From assembly GCA_023439505.1 (NCBI GenBank), contig JAEXNR010000031.1, positions 1 to 45,277 of the forward strand: a DNA stretch of 45,277 nucleotides. Reading direction: 5' to 3'. Source of the stretch: Bacillota bacterium. GTDB taxonomy: Bacteria > Bacillota > Clostridia > Lachnospirales > Lachnospiraceae. The notes beneath the pieces were generated by a model, which did not search any database, had not been told where the DNA came from, and worked only from the letters and a program-made list of their open reading frames with translations. Positions 31,656-40,819 of the stretch are shown here, piece after piece. Made by a program: the position numbers and the translations under genes. How positions within the stretch are numbered: position 1 is the first letter of the stretch; every line of letters starts with the position of its first letter.

Positions 31656-32467
31656 TTACTCATCATCTTCTTTATCCCAATAGTTTTTAAAGCGCATAAA
31701 AGCCTTTTGTTCTCCTAAATTATGAATATTATCAGAAAAATCAATAACATCGCATTCTTCTGTGCCACCAAACTTAGTTCCTCTAATTCCTCTACCAACA
31801 ATTTGTTCGTATAAGATGTTACTATTAATTGGTCTGCATATTAGTCATTACTTCATCATTAGATTTTAATCTATTATATATTTTGTTAATGCTTGCAACA
31901 ACAACTCCTCCTTGAAAATCATCCAACGAAAAATCATACTTAGAAAAGTATCTATATACTTTTAACGGTAGTATAAATTCTCTGCTCTTCCACATTTGTT
32001 CTATACAACTTATACATTGTTCACATAGTTCTTCACTTTGAGCCACCCATAATAAATACTTGTTTTCTTCAAAGCTTGCTTGCATCCAATCAAGAAACGC
32101 TTCAACTGCTACTCTCGTTTTTCCTCCTCCAGTAGGTAGTGATATCATGCATCTAGTTTTATCTCCTTTATTTCTTAGAATGCTTAATATCTTCTCTTTA
32201 ATGTCAATCTGATATTCTACTAATTCAGGAACCTTTCTCCTAGGTTCAATTATCTCTACTGATGATTTACTATTTTCTCTATCAATACTAATACCAGATA
32301 ACACAATAGGTAAGCCTGCTGCCAACACAAAATCCTTCGCCCATCTTTTACCAGAATGCCACTTCTTCTCAGCCAAAGGTTTTCTCATGTAAGATACTGA
32401 AGTAATTCTTTTATTGTTATCTGGATATTTATTATAGAGATCAGTAATTACCTCATCAGAAAGTGCT
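31656..32467 (-). pseudogene. Superfamily II DEAD/DEAH helicase with internal deletion
   Basis: The first part (from about 32467 down to 31825) carries LSDEVITDLYNKYPDNNKRI, the Q-motif region and Walker A SLPTGGGKTRVAVEAF. After a stop at 31825 another frame gives ILYEQIVGRGIRGTKFGGTE and ECDVIDFSDN, helicase motif VI and the C-terminal end, stopping at 31656. Motifs II to V (the DEAH box onward) are missing, so two ends of one gene were joined by a deletion. It resembles helicases of restriction or defence loci (ResIII type), but no nuclease or methylase is beside it. At the 5' end it is fused to a transposase start. Confidence 0.85.
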
Positions 32468-32582
32468 TATGGATGATTTTTTCATCCGGCATATAGTTGA
32501 TAACCAGTTGTAAACGTTGCAAATCGCCTAAATCTTCATCTTCATTGTGGCTAAACAGGCTCATCTGTGGTATAATTCTCAT
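32448..32582 (-). pseudogene. Transposase N-terminal fragment
   Basis: From the ATG at 32582 the frame reads MRIIPQMSLFSHNEDEDLGD then LQRLQLVINYMPDEKIIH before turning into helicase DNA at about 32466. The pattern LGDLxRLxLVxxYMPDE is the N-terminal domain of IS4/IS1182-type DDE transposases. GGAGTTTTACCTT precedes it. The remaining 400 or so residues are gone. Confidence 0.65.
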
Positions 32583-32694
32583 AAGGTAAAACTCCTTTTC
32601 TATAGTGTTTGGTGGTACTTACATTATATCATAAAAAGTTGAGTTTTACCTTATTTTATGCTTTTTCAAAGCGACAAAATCACTGCTGAGATTA

Positions 32695-32907
32695 GGAACA
32701 GAGTTCCTAAGCCGTAGCTATGATGCACTTGTAAGCCATAGCACCATTGTATTCACCAGATATATCTTGCTGGAGTGGATACTCAGGAACCAAAACGACC
32801 AAAAAACATATGGTGAATTATTCTACCTGCTTTCCATCGCTCTCTCTGAAAACTTATTTTATATACAAATCTATATTTTGCCTGAAACCGCCGATCTAAC
32901 GCCATAA
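32695..32907 (+). pseudogene. Transposase C-terminal fragment (IS4-like)
   Basis: The plus frame reads GTEFLSRSYDALVSHSTIVF, TRYILLEWILRNQND and QKTYGELFYLLS, ending at TAA 32905-32907. This is the end of IS4-superfamily transposases, after the YREK region (SRSYDAxxxHxxxVFxRYxxLxWxxR). Opposite in strand to the N-terminal fragment at 32448-32582, so the two either come from different copies or one has been inverted. Confidence 0.7.
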
Positions 32908-33408
32908 TAAACCCTGCTCAAATCCTCCACATCTACTGATACTGGCGGTCACCTCGAAAAGTGATCCTGATTCAATTCTTCCTTTGTAATGCAGTTATAG
33001 GTTCTGTCGCTGGTATTTGACCAGGTAACATCAGTATGGAATGCCAGATACCGTTAGTCTAACCGTTACCTTCGCAGAGCTATTTTCATAAACAAAATAC
33101 AAGCTCTTTTCTCAACCGTTGGTATGAGTGCATTCTGTTCCTTATTTCTATTTTTAGTGAGCCGTTTTATTATAGGGTTCTTCGAAAGGAGAGTTATAAT
33201 AAAAGTAGCACATCATTTTGGTCTTTTCTTTACTTTGGGTAGGCTGAAATAACAGAAGTTAAAGGATCATTAAAACCGTGTAATCCACAGGCTTAATGAT
33301 CCTTTGTTATAGTCAACATAATATAAGTTAATTTCCCATAGTTTAAGAAAAACTATCGTTTTTATATGCGTCACTATAATATTAACATTTGAGATTGTTG
33401 TTTATTGT
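32908..33408. other. Non-coding stretch between transposase remnant and ABC importer operon
   Basis: No gene is supported in these 501 bases. A minus-strand open run near 32955-33035 (TDVTWSNTSDRTYNC then ITKEELNQDHF) looks protein-like but has no start and matches nothing I recognise. A plus-strand GAAAGGAGAG followed by no good frame is also present near 33185. The hairpin 33261-33305 probably ends the importer transcript. Confidence 0.5.
33261..33305 (-). terminator. Hairpin after the ABC importer operon
   Basis: AAAGGATCATTAA and TTAATGATCCTTT (33261-33273 and 33293-33305) are exact complements with a 19-base loop. It lies about 100 bp past the binding-protein stop. The U-tract on the minus strand is short (TTT then AACTTCTG), so its strength is uncertain. 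Confidence 0.6.
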
Positions 33409-34851
33409 TTAATTCATTAAATCGATCTGTTCAATAGGATTCGATCGATAATACTCATCAAAGATCTTTTTACTGCCATCAACCAAAGCTTCATACACTT
33501 CATCCGCATTCATCTCCTTATTTGCAAATGAAATCATAGTATCTTTAATAAGTGTATCCACTGCACTATAATTCGGCGTAAAGGGGCAAGTCATATCCGC
33601 AGGTGATGCAGATAATACTTCATATGGTATCGCTAATTTGGGATTCTGTGCAACACTATCCTTATAGATATCGGTATCCAATGCTTTAATATTAGTCGGT
33701 ACATAACCAGTAGTTTCCAGCCATTCTGCCTGAATTTCCGGAGATGCCATATACTGTACAAATTCCCAGGCTGCATCAGTCTTCACAGGATCGTCACGAT
33801 CCAACATAAACAGTCCTGAACCTGTTGGGAAAGAACCGCCACAGTCGTTTTCATTTACTGTCGGCACGGCCGCGATACCCCACTCAAATGAATCCTGTAC
33901 TAAGTCATTTATAATCTGAACCCTCGAACTTGACATGATAACCATCGAATGCATTTCGGCTGCAAACTCTTCATTTATACTGTCTCTTACTGCTTTATAA
34001 GCATTAGAATCGATAACCTTTCCCCACTCATTGATGAAGTTCTTCAATGTGCCATCTTCAATACACTGTAGTTCCGTCATGTGGCCATCATGACCATTCT
34101 TATTGTTTCCGAAAAATGCCCCTGTACTGCCTTGAGATTCTATAAAATTAATCATTTCATTCATGTTAATACGAACATTCAAACCATAGTCAGCTTCTGT
34201 TTTCTCCACTAATACCGGAAGCATCTCTGCCATTTCAGCAATGGTTTTAGGAGGTTCAATAAAACCTGCTTCTTTCAATTGTGTTTCATTGTAATACAAT
34301 AGATAACAAGCCATATTATATGGTACTCCTATCAGCTTATCATCGATCGTAAATGAAGCCAGTGCATTTGGTATTAAGTCCTCTTTATTTAGCGAGGCGT
34401 CCGGTGATGTGATTTTATCTTCTGCCCATACAGTTCGCTCATAATCTCTTACCAGACTAACACTTTCGCCATATAATTGAATCACATCCGGCATATTAGC
34501 AATATCATCAGAACTCATAGCCGCATTTAGGGCCTCTGTTCCAGGATAGCTTTGAAATACTGAGCTGACTTTAATATTTTTTTCAGCACCCACTGTGTTA
34601 TTAAAATTCTGTATTTGTTTATCTAATGTTTCACCAAAACTGGTATCCATAGAATGCCAGAACGTAATCTCGGTTATTGCTCCCTCATTTCCACTTTCCT
34701 TCGCTGACTCATCCGTCTGCACTATGCTGTCCTGACCTCCCTTGTTTCCAGAGTTATTCGCTCCATTCGCACTGCATCCGGCTAATGATAAGAGCATACA
34801 TCCTCCCATCACAATTGCTGTTACTCTGTTAAAAATACTTTTGCTTTTCAT
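33409..34851 (-). CDS. Extracellular solute-binding lipoprotein of a CUT1 ABC importer
   Basis: A 480-residue lipoprotein: signal peptide 1-25 and lipobox LSLAGC with C26 as the lipid-bearing residue, then a Gly/Asn/Ser-rich linker. The mature part is a UgpB/MalE-type two-lobe binding protein (ITEFWHSM at the start; GSGLFMLDRDDPVKTDAAWE FVQYMASPE-like end region). It delivers sugar or a sugar phosphate to the two permeases encoded just upstream. AAGGAGG precedes the start. It is the last gene of the unit. Nucleoside importers usually use BMP-type binding proteins, so the cargo may be a glycoside or glycerol-phosphate-like compound instead. Confidence 0.92.
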   Translation of the reverse strand: MKSKSIFNRVTAIVMGGCMLLSLAGCSANGANNSGNKGGQDSIVQTDESAKESGNEGAITEITFWHSMDTSFGETLDKQIQNFNNTVGAEKNIKVSSVFQSYPGTEALNAAMSSDDIANMPDVIQLYGESVSLVRDYERTVWAEDKITSPDASLNKEDLIPNALASFTIDDKLIGVPYNMACYLLYYNETQLKEAGFIEPPKTIAEMAEMLPVLVEKTEADYGLNVRINMNEMINFIESQGSTGAFFGNNKNGHDGHMTELQCIEDGTLKNFINEWGKVIDSNAYKAVRDSINEEFAAEMHSMVIMSSSRVQIINDLVQDSFEWGIAAVPTVNENDCGGSFPTGSGLFMLDRDDPVKTDAAWEFVQYMASPEIQAEWLETTGYVPTNIKALDTDIYKDSVAQNPKLAIPYEVLSASPADMTCPFTPNYSAVDTLIKDTMISFANKEMNADEVYEALVDGSKKIFDEYYRSNPIEQIDLMN

Positions 34852-34868
34852 CTTGCTCCTCCTTGAAA

Positions 34869-35693
34869 TTATTCTTTAACTGCACCAGACATCATGCCTG
34901 CAACAATTTTTTTCTGAAAAAAAACAATAATAAATATAGTCGGGATTAATGCAATGATAACTCCTGCCATTACCGGTCCAAAAATCATGGAATCCCAGTT
35001 TTTCAACATTGTGATTCCCACCTGAACAGTTCGCATTTCATCTTTATTTGTCACAATCATTGGCCATACATATTGATTCCATACGCCGATAAAGGAGGAA
35101 ATAAATACAGTTGTTATGATTGGTTTATTGACCGGCATTAAAATAGATATAAAGAACTTAACACTACCGCATCCGTCAACAAATGCCGCTTCCCTCAGAC
35201 TTGATGCAAAGGATAGAAATTGCTGCCGCATTAAAAAGATATTATTTCCATTGACCAGAAATACAACACAAACAGCAAGGTATGTATTCATTAGCCCTAA
35301 TTTTGATATCGTTGTATAATTTGAAATCATCAGTACATCTACAGGGATCATCATAGTTGCTAAAGTTAGTGAGAATAATAATTTCTTTCCCTTGAATTCA
35401 AAAAATGCAAATGCATAAGCTGCCATCGCTCCAAAAATAATTCGGCTCACGCCACATACAATGGCTACAAAAAATGAATTTATAATGTACCTTGGCAGTA
35501 ATGTACGAAACAGTGCTGTCTTATAATTTTCAAAGGTAATTTTAGGCGGTAAAAAATTTGGTGTCCTGGATAGAATATCTCTATTTTCCATAAAAGAGAC
35601 TGACAACGCGTATAAGATAGGGAACATCAATCCAATTGCTAACAGCACGCAGAAGATTTGTAGCAGAACCTTATTTCGATCTTTTCTTTTCAT
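34869..35693 (-). CDS. CUT1 ABC permease, MalG/UgpE-like
   Basis: A 274-residue membrane protein with six helices. The EAA loop that contacts the ATPase is SLREAAFVDGCGSVKFFISI followed by LMPVNKP. The N-terminal helix reads IFCVLLAIGLMFPILYALSV. The ATG overlaps the stop of the upstream permease by one base (TGATG), showing tight coupling. No ATP-binding subunit is encoded in the cluster. Confidence 0.93.
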   Translation of the reverse strand: MKRKDRNKVLLQIFCVLLAIGLMFPILYALSVSFMENRDILSRTPNFLPPKITFENYKTALFRTLLPRYIINSFFVAIVCGVSRIIFGAMAAYAFAFFEFKGKKLLFSLTLATMMIPVDVLMISNYTTISKLGLMNTYLAVCVVFLVNGNNIFLMRQQFLSFASSLREAAFVDGCGSVKFFISILMPVNKPIITTVFISSFIGVWNQYVWPMIVTNKDEMRTVQVGITMLKNWDSMIFGPVMAGVIIALIPTIFIIVFFQKKIVAGMMSGAVKE

Positions 35694-36556
35694 CAGTAAT
35701 GCACCCCTTTTTTCTCAACTAGGAAACTAATACCAGTAACAACAAAAGTCATACAAAATGCAATTACAGCTGCCGGATTCGCCATCGTATAATTCCCTGA
35801 ACCTGAAAACTGCCTAAATACATAATAAATAATCGTGATTGTTGAGTTTTGAGGCCCACCTTGAGTCAGAATATTAATCAATCCCATAGACATCATCATA
35901 AAAGCAATATCCGAGCAGATCAAATAAAACATAGTTGGTGATGTAAGCGGAATATAGATTGAAATAATTTTTCTAAACATTGATGCACCTTCCAGATCTG
36001 CACTTTCAATAATATCTGTTGATACCCCCCTTACCGCTGACAGCAAAAACAAGAATGCATACCCTGTGGATAGCCATATCTGAATAATTGCTATAGAGAG
36101 AAGAGCATATTTGGGATTATTTAACCACTGTATATTTAGGTTAAATGTTGTGTTTATAAGCCCTAATGACGGTACATATAACAGCTGAAAAATCATTGCA
36201 ATAACAGAAGAAGCAATCGCCATTGGAAGGGAAAAGGCAGTTTCATAAATAACAGATAATTTCCTTCTTTTATTTGCCAGCAATGCCAATAAAAACCCCA
36301 ATATTTTTGAAGCCGGAACTGTCAACACTACAAACAATAAAGTATTTCTGACTGCCATCAAAAAACGTTCATCCGCAAATATGTACTGGTAGTTCTCAAC
36401 ACCAACAAATTGCAGGATTGCACCCCTGGAGTCCAGAATAAAGAAGCTTTTAATAATAGTTTCCATAAATGGATAGAAGATAAAAATACCAAATAATATC
36501 ATCGTAGGCAGCAGCCATAGGTAAGGCTCTACCTTTTTTAATTCCTTTTGCTTCAT
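35693..36556 (-). CDS. CUT1 ABC permease, MalF/UgpA-like
   Basis: A 287-residue membrane protein with six helices; the opening PYLWLLPTMILFGIFIFYPF is standard for this family. The EAA loop is DIIESADLEGASMFRKIISI with YIPLTSP. The start at 36556 is set by GGGGGAG just upstream; the longer frame overlaps the phosphatase gene. It forms the translocation pore with the second permease. Confidence 0.93.
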   Translation of the reverse strand: MKQKELKKVEPYLWLLPTMILFGIFIFYPFMETIIKSFFILDSRGAILQFVGVENYQYIFADERFLMAVRNTLLFVVLTVPASKILGFLLALLANKRRKLSVIYETAFSLPMAIASSVIAMIFQLLYVPSLGLINTTFNLNIQWLNNPKYALLSIAIIQIWLSTGYAFLFLLSAVRGVSTDIIESADLEGASMFRKIISIYIPLTSPTMFYLICSDIAFMMMSMGLINILTQGGPQNSTITIIYYVFRQFSGSGNYTMANPAAVIAFCMTFVVTGISFLVEKKGVHY

Positions 36557-36578
36557 ATAACTCCCCCTCTCATTCATT

Positions 36579-37397
36579 TTAGTCTTGACCGCTGAATGCT
36601 TTTCCAACTGCTTCAGCCACTCCAGCCGCTGCATCTTGATGGCAAACATAATCTGCTACTCTTTTTAGTGTTTCAGTAGCATTTTGAACAGCCACTCCCA
36701 GTCCGACAGCTGATAACATTTCTAAATCATTCTCGTTATCCCCAATAGCCATAATATCCTCCATTTTAATCCCAAGCATTTGGGAAAGACGTTCTACTCC
36801 GCTCCGTTTGCCGCATCCTCCGGGCATCACATCGATCGACCTGTCATCATAGCGGACAATTGATAAAGTATCGTTCCTTTTTTTAATTTTACTGATTACC
36901 TCATCAACTCGCCCTGGTTTTTGACAGTCAATAATTAATAATTTCTGCACTTCAAAGTCCGGCCATCCCCCTCTGAATTTTGAAGCTGCTGTATGACAAA
37001 ATTGATACGATTTCTGAAAGCGTTCAATATATGACTGAACATATTCGTTGTGCCGGTAAATTATTTCCTCCCTTGCATTGCAAAAAGATATCAGCATACC
37101 ACACTGGTCTGCATATTCAACGGCTTCCTTTATATCATCCTGATTTATTGAGGCACTCCAAAATAATGTATTTTCATCCATAATACCAGTTCCATTATTC
37201 ACGATTACCGGCAAATCTACCCCCAGGTAATCTGATAAATTCTTCAGATTTGTATAGCAACGCCCTGATGCCAAGGTGAAAGGTATTTTGTGCTTCTTTA
37301 TTATGGTTCTAAGATGAATCAAACCTTCTGTAACCGTGTCTTTTCTATCAAAAATCGTTCCGTCTACATCACATATTACTAGTTTAGGTGTCTTCAC
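36579..37397 (-). CDS. HAD superfamily phosphatase, Cof type (first copy)
   Basis: About 272 residues. The HAD motif I is ICDVDGTIFD with two catalytic Asp, motif II is LASGR, the Lys motif lies in IDVMPGGCGKRSGVERL, and the magnesium motif is AIGDNENDLEML. The Cof C2B cap lies between. These enzymes hydrolyse sugar phosphates and related metabolites. A GTG at 37397 with GAGGG eight bases upstream is preferred to the ATG at 37412. It overlaps the GntR gene slightly and precedes the permeases by 22 bp. A second, similar phosphatase is encoded at 38943. Confidence 0.88.
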   Translation of the reverse strand: MKTPKLVICDVDGTIFDRKDTVTEGLIHLRTIIKKHKIPFTLASGRCYTNLKNLSDYLGVDLPVIVNNGTGIMDENTLFWSASINQDDIKEAVEYADQCGMLISFCNAREEIIYRHNEYVQSYIERFQKSYQFCHTAASKFRGGWPDFEVQKLLIIDCQKPGRVDEVISKIKKRNDTLSIVRYDDRSIDVMPGGCGKRSGVERLSQMLGIKMEDIMAIGDNENDLEMLSAVGLGVAVQNATETLKRVADYVCHQDAAAGVAEAVGKAFSGQD

Positions 37398-38151
37398 GGT
37401 TCTCGCCCTCATTCTCTATAAACACTTCTTTTTCTATATTTCCTCTTGTTGTTATTTTCAAGCCTTTGATATCTGTACATTCATAATCTTCACAATACTC
37501 CAAAGGAAGGTTGTCCTGTCCATAGACAGTACGCATAATCAACAGAATAGGATCGTTAACTTGCATCTTCAGTTCTCTTGCCACGTCCTCCGGACAATGT
37601 ACTGCCCGAATCTCTTCATCTTTCATCATTGCATAAAGGCCTGTCTCCTGACTGATATATTCAAATAAAGAGTTGTTTTCCAGATCCAAGCTGCCGGGAT
37701 CCAGACTTCCAAATTTAGTTTTGCTGATATAAGAAAACTGATAGTTCTCCGGGTTATCTTCCACTATCCGGACTCGTTTGATAAATATGACCGGCGATCC
37801 AACAGAAATAAATAATTGTTTTGCCAGCCAAGGCTCGGCATTCAGCTCTTTTAAGTCAATAAGTTTTGAATGCAATTTCTTTTCCTTGACCCGTTTAGAA
37901 GCGCTGAAGGACAGTGGACGATATGACTCCTGGCGGCTCATCTTGTAATTGGCTACAATTGTACCTCTTCCTTTTGTGGTAACAAGCACACCTCTCTGAA
38001 TCAACTCGTTAAATGCTTTCCGAATCGTCCCTCTGCTAACACCATATTTCTCAGCAAATTCTACCTGCTTAGGAATGGTATCCCCTGGCTCATAGATACC
38101 TCGTTCAATATCATCTATAATTTGCTGACGTATCATCTTATAGGAATCCAT
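37384..38151 (-). CDS. GntR/HutC-family regulator with UTRA ligand domain
   Basis: A 255-residue regulator. The N-terminal winged helix (1-70) is GntR type: IDDIERGIYEPGDTIPKQVE, FAEKYGVSRGTIRKAFNELI, then the wing GVLVTTKGRGTIV. Residues about 90-245 are a UTRA domain, which binds sugar phosphates or similar effectors in this subfamily (NSLFEYISQETGLYAM; YGQDNLPLEYCEDY). GGAGGTG precedes the start. It sits inside the operon it probably controls, with a likely site near the promoter at 40659-40687. Confidence 0.93.
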   Translation of the reverse strand: MDSYKMIRQQIIDDIERGIYEPGDTIPKQVEFAEKYGVSRGTIRKAFNELIQRGVLVTTKGRGTIVANYKMSRQESYRPLSFSASKRVKEKKLHSKLIDLKELNAEPWLAKQLFISVGSPVIFIKRVRIVEDNPENYQFSYISKTKFGSLDPGSLDLENNSLFEYISQETGLYAMMKDEEIRAVHCPEDVARELKMQVNDPILLIMRTVYGQDNLPLEYCEDYECTDIKGLKITTRGNIEKEVFIENEGENREDT

Positions 38152-38180
38152 TTAATTCACCTCCATATTATATGCCATGG

Positions 38181-38927
38181 CTAAAGCCGATCCTTCTCTA
38201 TGATATATTTCAAAGCCTCACAGGCAGTCCTTATTTCTTTGTCCACTGCTTCCGAAAGATTCTCCACATCAGAATAAGCCATTATTCCAGATGCCCGGCA
38301 TCCTCTGATTGAGGCAATTACCAATACTGCTGCTGCTTCCATTTCGGTTAACAGTACATTACCTTTTTCCCATACTTTCTGCTTGTTCAGGTAATAATCA
38401 CCCATCGGCACAATCTCCGGACAGACATGAGTATAGAAAGAATCTTTGGTATAGGAAATCCCTTCATCAAATTGATATCCCAGCTTTTCAGCTGTTTTTG
38501 CTAATGCATCAACAAGATGTCTGTCTGCAACTGCAGGATATTCGATGGGAATATATTGTCTGGTTGTCCCTTCATCACGAACTGCTGCTGTAACAATTCC
38601 GCCAATAGTTTCCGGTTTTCTTAAGCTGGGATTCATACATCCTGCAGTTCCTACCCGAATAAATGTATCTGCCCCGCAAGCAATTAATTCCTCCATCGCA
38701 ATCGCGGTAGAAGGGCATCCCATTCCAGTCGATGTTACAGTAACCATTTCTCCTGACAGCGAGCCTGTCCAGGTTTTATGTTCCCGGTTATGTGCAACCA
38801 ATCTGGCACCATCCAGATACTTTGCAATTAAATCAGTACGGAATGGATCTCCCGGAAGTAATACATAACGTCCGATTTCCCCTTTTGCACATTGAATATG
38901 ATACATTTTTCCATCACGAACCATCAT
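38181..38927 (-). CDS. udp: Uridine phosphorylase-like nucleoside phosphorylase
   Basis: A 248-residue cytosolic enzyme of the NP-I family, splitting a pyrimidine nucleoside with phosphate to base and pentose 1-phosphate. Motifs: LPGDPFRTDLIAKYL (phosphate), STGMGCPSTAIAMEELI, RVGTAGCM, and TEMEAAAVLVIA for ribose binding. Two ATGs in tandem (38927, 38924) follow AAAGGAG. It differs clearly from DeoD at 41555, so purine and pyrimidine nucleosides are both covered. It starts 15 bp after the second Cof phosphatase. Exact base specificity is inferred. Confidence 0.85.
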   Translation of the reverse strand: MMVRDGKMYHIQCAKGEIGRYVLLPGDPFRTDLIAKYLDGARLVAHNREHKTWTGSLSGEMVTVTSTGMGCPSTAIAMEELIACGADTFIRVGTAGCMNPSLRKPETIGGIVTAAVRDEGTTRQYIPIEYPAVADRHLVDALAKTAEKLGYQFDEGISYTKDSFYTHVCPEIVPMGDYYLNKQKVWEKGNVLLTEMEAAAVLVIASIRGCRASGIMAYSDVENLSEAVDKEIRTACEALKYIIEKDRL

Positions 38928-38942
38928 AAGCCTCTATCTCCT

Positions 38943-39728
38943 TTAACAGAATTTCCTTATTGCTTCCATAACACCATCTATATATTTCCCGGAGCATGCA
39001 TAGTCAGCACAAGCTTTCAGCTCATCTGCTGCATTATTAACCGCTACACCAATCCCGGACTCCCGGACCATTTCGATGTCATTATGCCCATCACCGATTG
39101 CCATGATCTCATTCATATTGATATCTAATAATGCTGCGAGCTTCCTGATTCCAGAAGCCTTATTGCAGCCTTTAGGCACAATATCAATTGAAGTGCCAAA
39201 ACTTACATATGTCAAATCGTTCTTGTATGTATCCAACAATAATAGCAGATCCTTAAATTCAGGATGCTGGTCTTTGTCAATGATCAAGATTTTTTGGATG
39301 GATAGTTCCCTCCAGCTTTTATCTTTTAATGATAAAGTATTTCCAAATCTGCAGAACTGCTTAATTGTCTGTTCTACAAAAGCAGTTCGGCGATAAGCAA
39401 ATTCTCCGTCTGGCATACTCAGAATTACAGTCATACCATACTGATCTGCCTTCTCAATAATATATTTAGCAATTTCCGGATTCATTGTTTCACACCAGCA
39501 ATAGCCACTCTTATTTCTTGCAGCAGTTCCATTACACATAATGACAGGAATTTTAATTTCCAAAAGTTCTTCCAATTCTGCTATTTGCGAATATTCTCTG
39601 CCACTGGCAATGGTAAATAATACTCCTTTCTCTTCAATCAGCGCCTTCAACTCTGAAATTTGATATGGTATATTTTCAGTCTCATCCATCATAGTCCCAT
39701 CTACATCACTTACTACCAGCCGTATCAT
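38943..39728 (-). CDS. HAD superfamily phosphatase, Cof type (second copy)
   Basis: A 261-residue Cof-type enzyme: VSDVDGTMMDE, IASGREYSQI, SIDIVPKGCNKASGIRKL and AIGDGHNDIEMV are motifs I to IV. It overlaps the isomerase stop by four bases (ATGA), with the ribosome site GGAGGAGAGG inside the isomerase gene. It resembles the first copy in size and in the NGT/MDE surroundings (VIxNNGT versus VIMCNGT), so the pair may be an old duplication with different sugar-phosphate substrates. Confidence 0.9.
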   Translation of the reverse strand: MIRLVVSDVDGTMMDETENIPYQISELKALIEEKGVLFTIASGREYSQIAELEELLEIKIPVIMCNGTAARNKSGYCWCETMNPEIAKYIIEKADQYGMTVILSMPDGEFAYRRTAFVEQTIKQFCRFGNTLSLKDKSWRELSIQKILIIDKDQHPEFKDLLLLLDTYKNDLTYVSFGTSIDIVPKGCNKASGIRKLAALLDINMNEIMAIGDGHNDIEMVRESGIGVAVNNAADELKACADYACSGKYIDGVMEAIRKFC

Positions 39729-40624
39729 TCCTCTCCTCCTAACCTCATCAAATAGGTTCCAATATCATATGCCAAACGAAGTGCTGAATCAATTGCACAA
39801 TCTGGCAATGCATTAAGATAATTATGTGCTTCATATGAGAAGCAGCCCTCATAACCTGTCTCACACAGGGCTGCCATAATTGGTTTCCAGTTGAGAGTAC
39901 CAGTCATTGGCAATCGGTGTGTTAAATACACGGGATTATAACCATGCTGATCGGATACATGGGTTGCCAATAGTCTTTTGCCTAGATAATGTATAATTGC
40001 AGGTTGATTTTGACTCATTAGGTCACCGTGTTCAAAATCCCAGCAGATACCAATTCTTTTGTCGTTAATACTATCAACCAACTCAACCAGCTCCTCTGGA
40101 ACTGCACAGTACTTTCTATTTGGTGCTACATCAATATCTGTCATATTTTCAATTGCTATTTTTATTTTAGAATCCTTTGTAGCGTCCAGCAAATCATAGA
40201 AATATCGAGTATTCTTTTCTTTTGATACTCTTTGATAACACCCCTCTGGTGTTACATAAGTACCTGGATGAGTAACCACTACCTTTGCTCCCAGCTTCTC
40301 TGCTGCCTTTATAGAACGCACTACCTGGTTTTGCTGCCAACTGTGTTCTTCGTCAGACAATTCATCGGATGTAAAATTATAGAAATGGGCATGAGCTTGC
40401 TGATATGAAACGCCCAACTCTTGTGCCTGCACTGCCATTTCCTCTAGCCAGCTGTCACCATCATGCTCCATATATGGCGAGCCTTTCGTAATCACCCAAT
40501 CATAGAAATTAAAGTCTAATGTGCAAAAACCTGCTTGAACTATTTTATGTACTGCCTTTTTCGGATCATAAATATTTCCATCTGGTCTCAAAAATAATAA
40601 ATTTGTTGATGTTGATAATTTCAT
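39725..40624 (-). CDS. Sugar phosphate isomerase/epimerase, xylose-isomerase-like TIM barrel
   Basis: A 299-residue TIM barrel of the AP-endonuclease-2/IolE-like group. Metal- and substrate-site stretches are visible: QAHAHFYN, THPGTYVTPEG, AIENMTDI, CWDFEHGDL, THVSDQHG and FSYEAHNY. The start at 40624 is set by TTGGAGGAG; the upstream ATG at 40687 lies in the promoter. It is the first gene of the importer unit. The reaction is not determinable from sequence; a ketose epimerisation or isomerisation feeding the phosphatases or DeoB is possible. Confidence 0.85.
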   Translation of the reverse strand: MKLSTSTNLLFLRPDGNIYDPKKAVHKIVQAGFCTLDFNFYDWVITKGSPYMEHDGDSWLEEMAVQAQELGVSYQQAHAHFYNFTSDELSDEEHSWQQNQVVRSIKAAEKLGAKVVVTHPGTYVTPEGCYQRVSKEKNTRYFYDLLDATKDSKIKIAIENMTDIDVAPNRKYCAVPEELVELVDSINDKRIGICWDFEHGDLMSQNQPAIIHYLGKRLLATHVSDQHGYNPVYLTHRLPMTGTLNWKPIMAALCETGYEGCFSYEAHNYLNALPDCAIDSALRLAYDIGTYLMRLGGEE

Positions 40625-40658
40625 ACTCTCCTCCAATATGGAACTATGGCTTTTCATA

Positions 40659-40687
40659 TTTATACCACATATCACTAGATAATTCAA
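40659..40687 (-). promoter_or_regulatory. SigmaA promoter of the isomerase/importer operon
   Basis: On the minus strand TTGAAT (40687-40682), a 17-base spacer and TATAAA (40664-40659) form a good promoter 35 bp upstream of the start. The spacer contains TATC-TAGT-GATA, an imperfect inverted repeat that could be the GntR site. Confidence 0.72.
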
Positions 40688-40768
40688 TACAATTAAAAAA
40701 TAATGTCATTATATACATTTTCCAGATATATTTTTTGTGCAATATTATTATAATAAAAATAAAGTGGT

Positions 40769-40789
40769 GCCATATTTTCTTAATATGGC
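40769..40789 (-). terminator. Hairpin after the mgtC-like gene
   Basis: GCCATATT and AATATGGC (40769-40776 and 40782-40789) form an eight-pair stem with a five-base loop. On the minus strand it is followed by ACCACTTTATTTTTATT, a loose U-tract. It separates the deoB-deoD-mgtC unit from the importer promoter. Confidence 0.5.
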
Positions 40790-40819
40790 CATCCAAAATA
40801 CTTCCAACACTTATTCAGA

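Noticed and set aside
32583..32694. Complete insertion sequence spanning the two transposase pieces
   Set aside because: The N- and C-terminal pieces lie on opposite strands and the transposase core is absent; no matching terminal repeats were found by eye.
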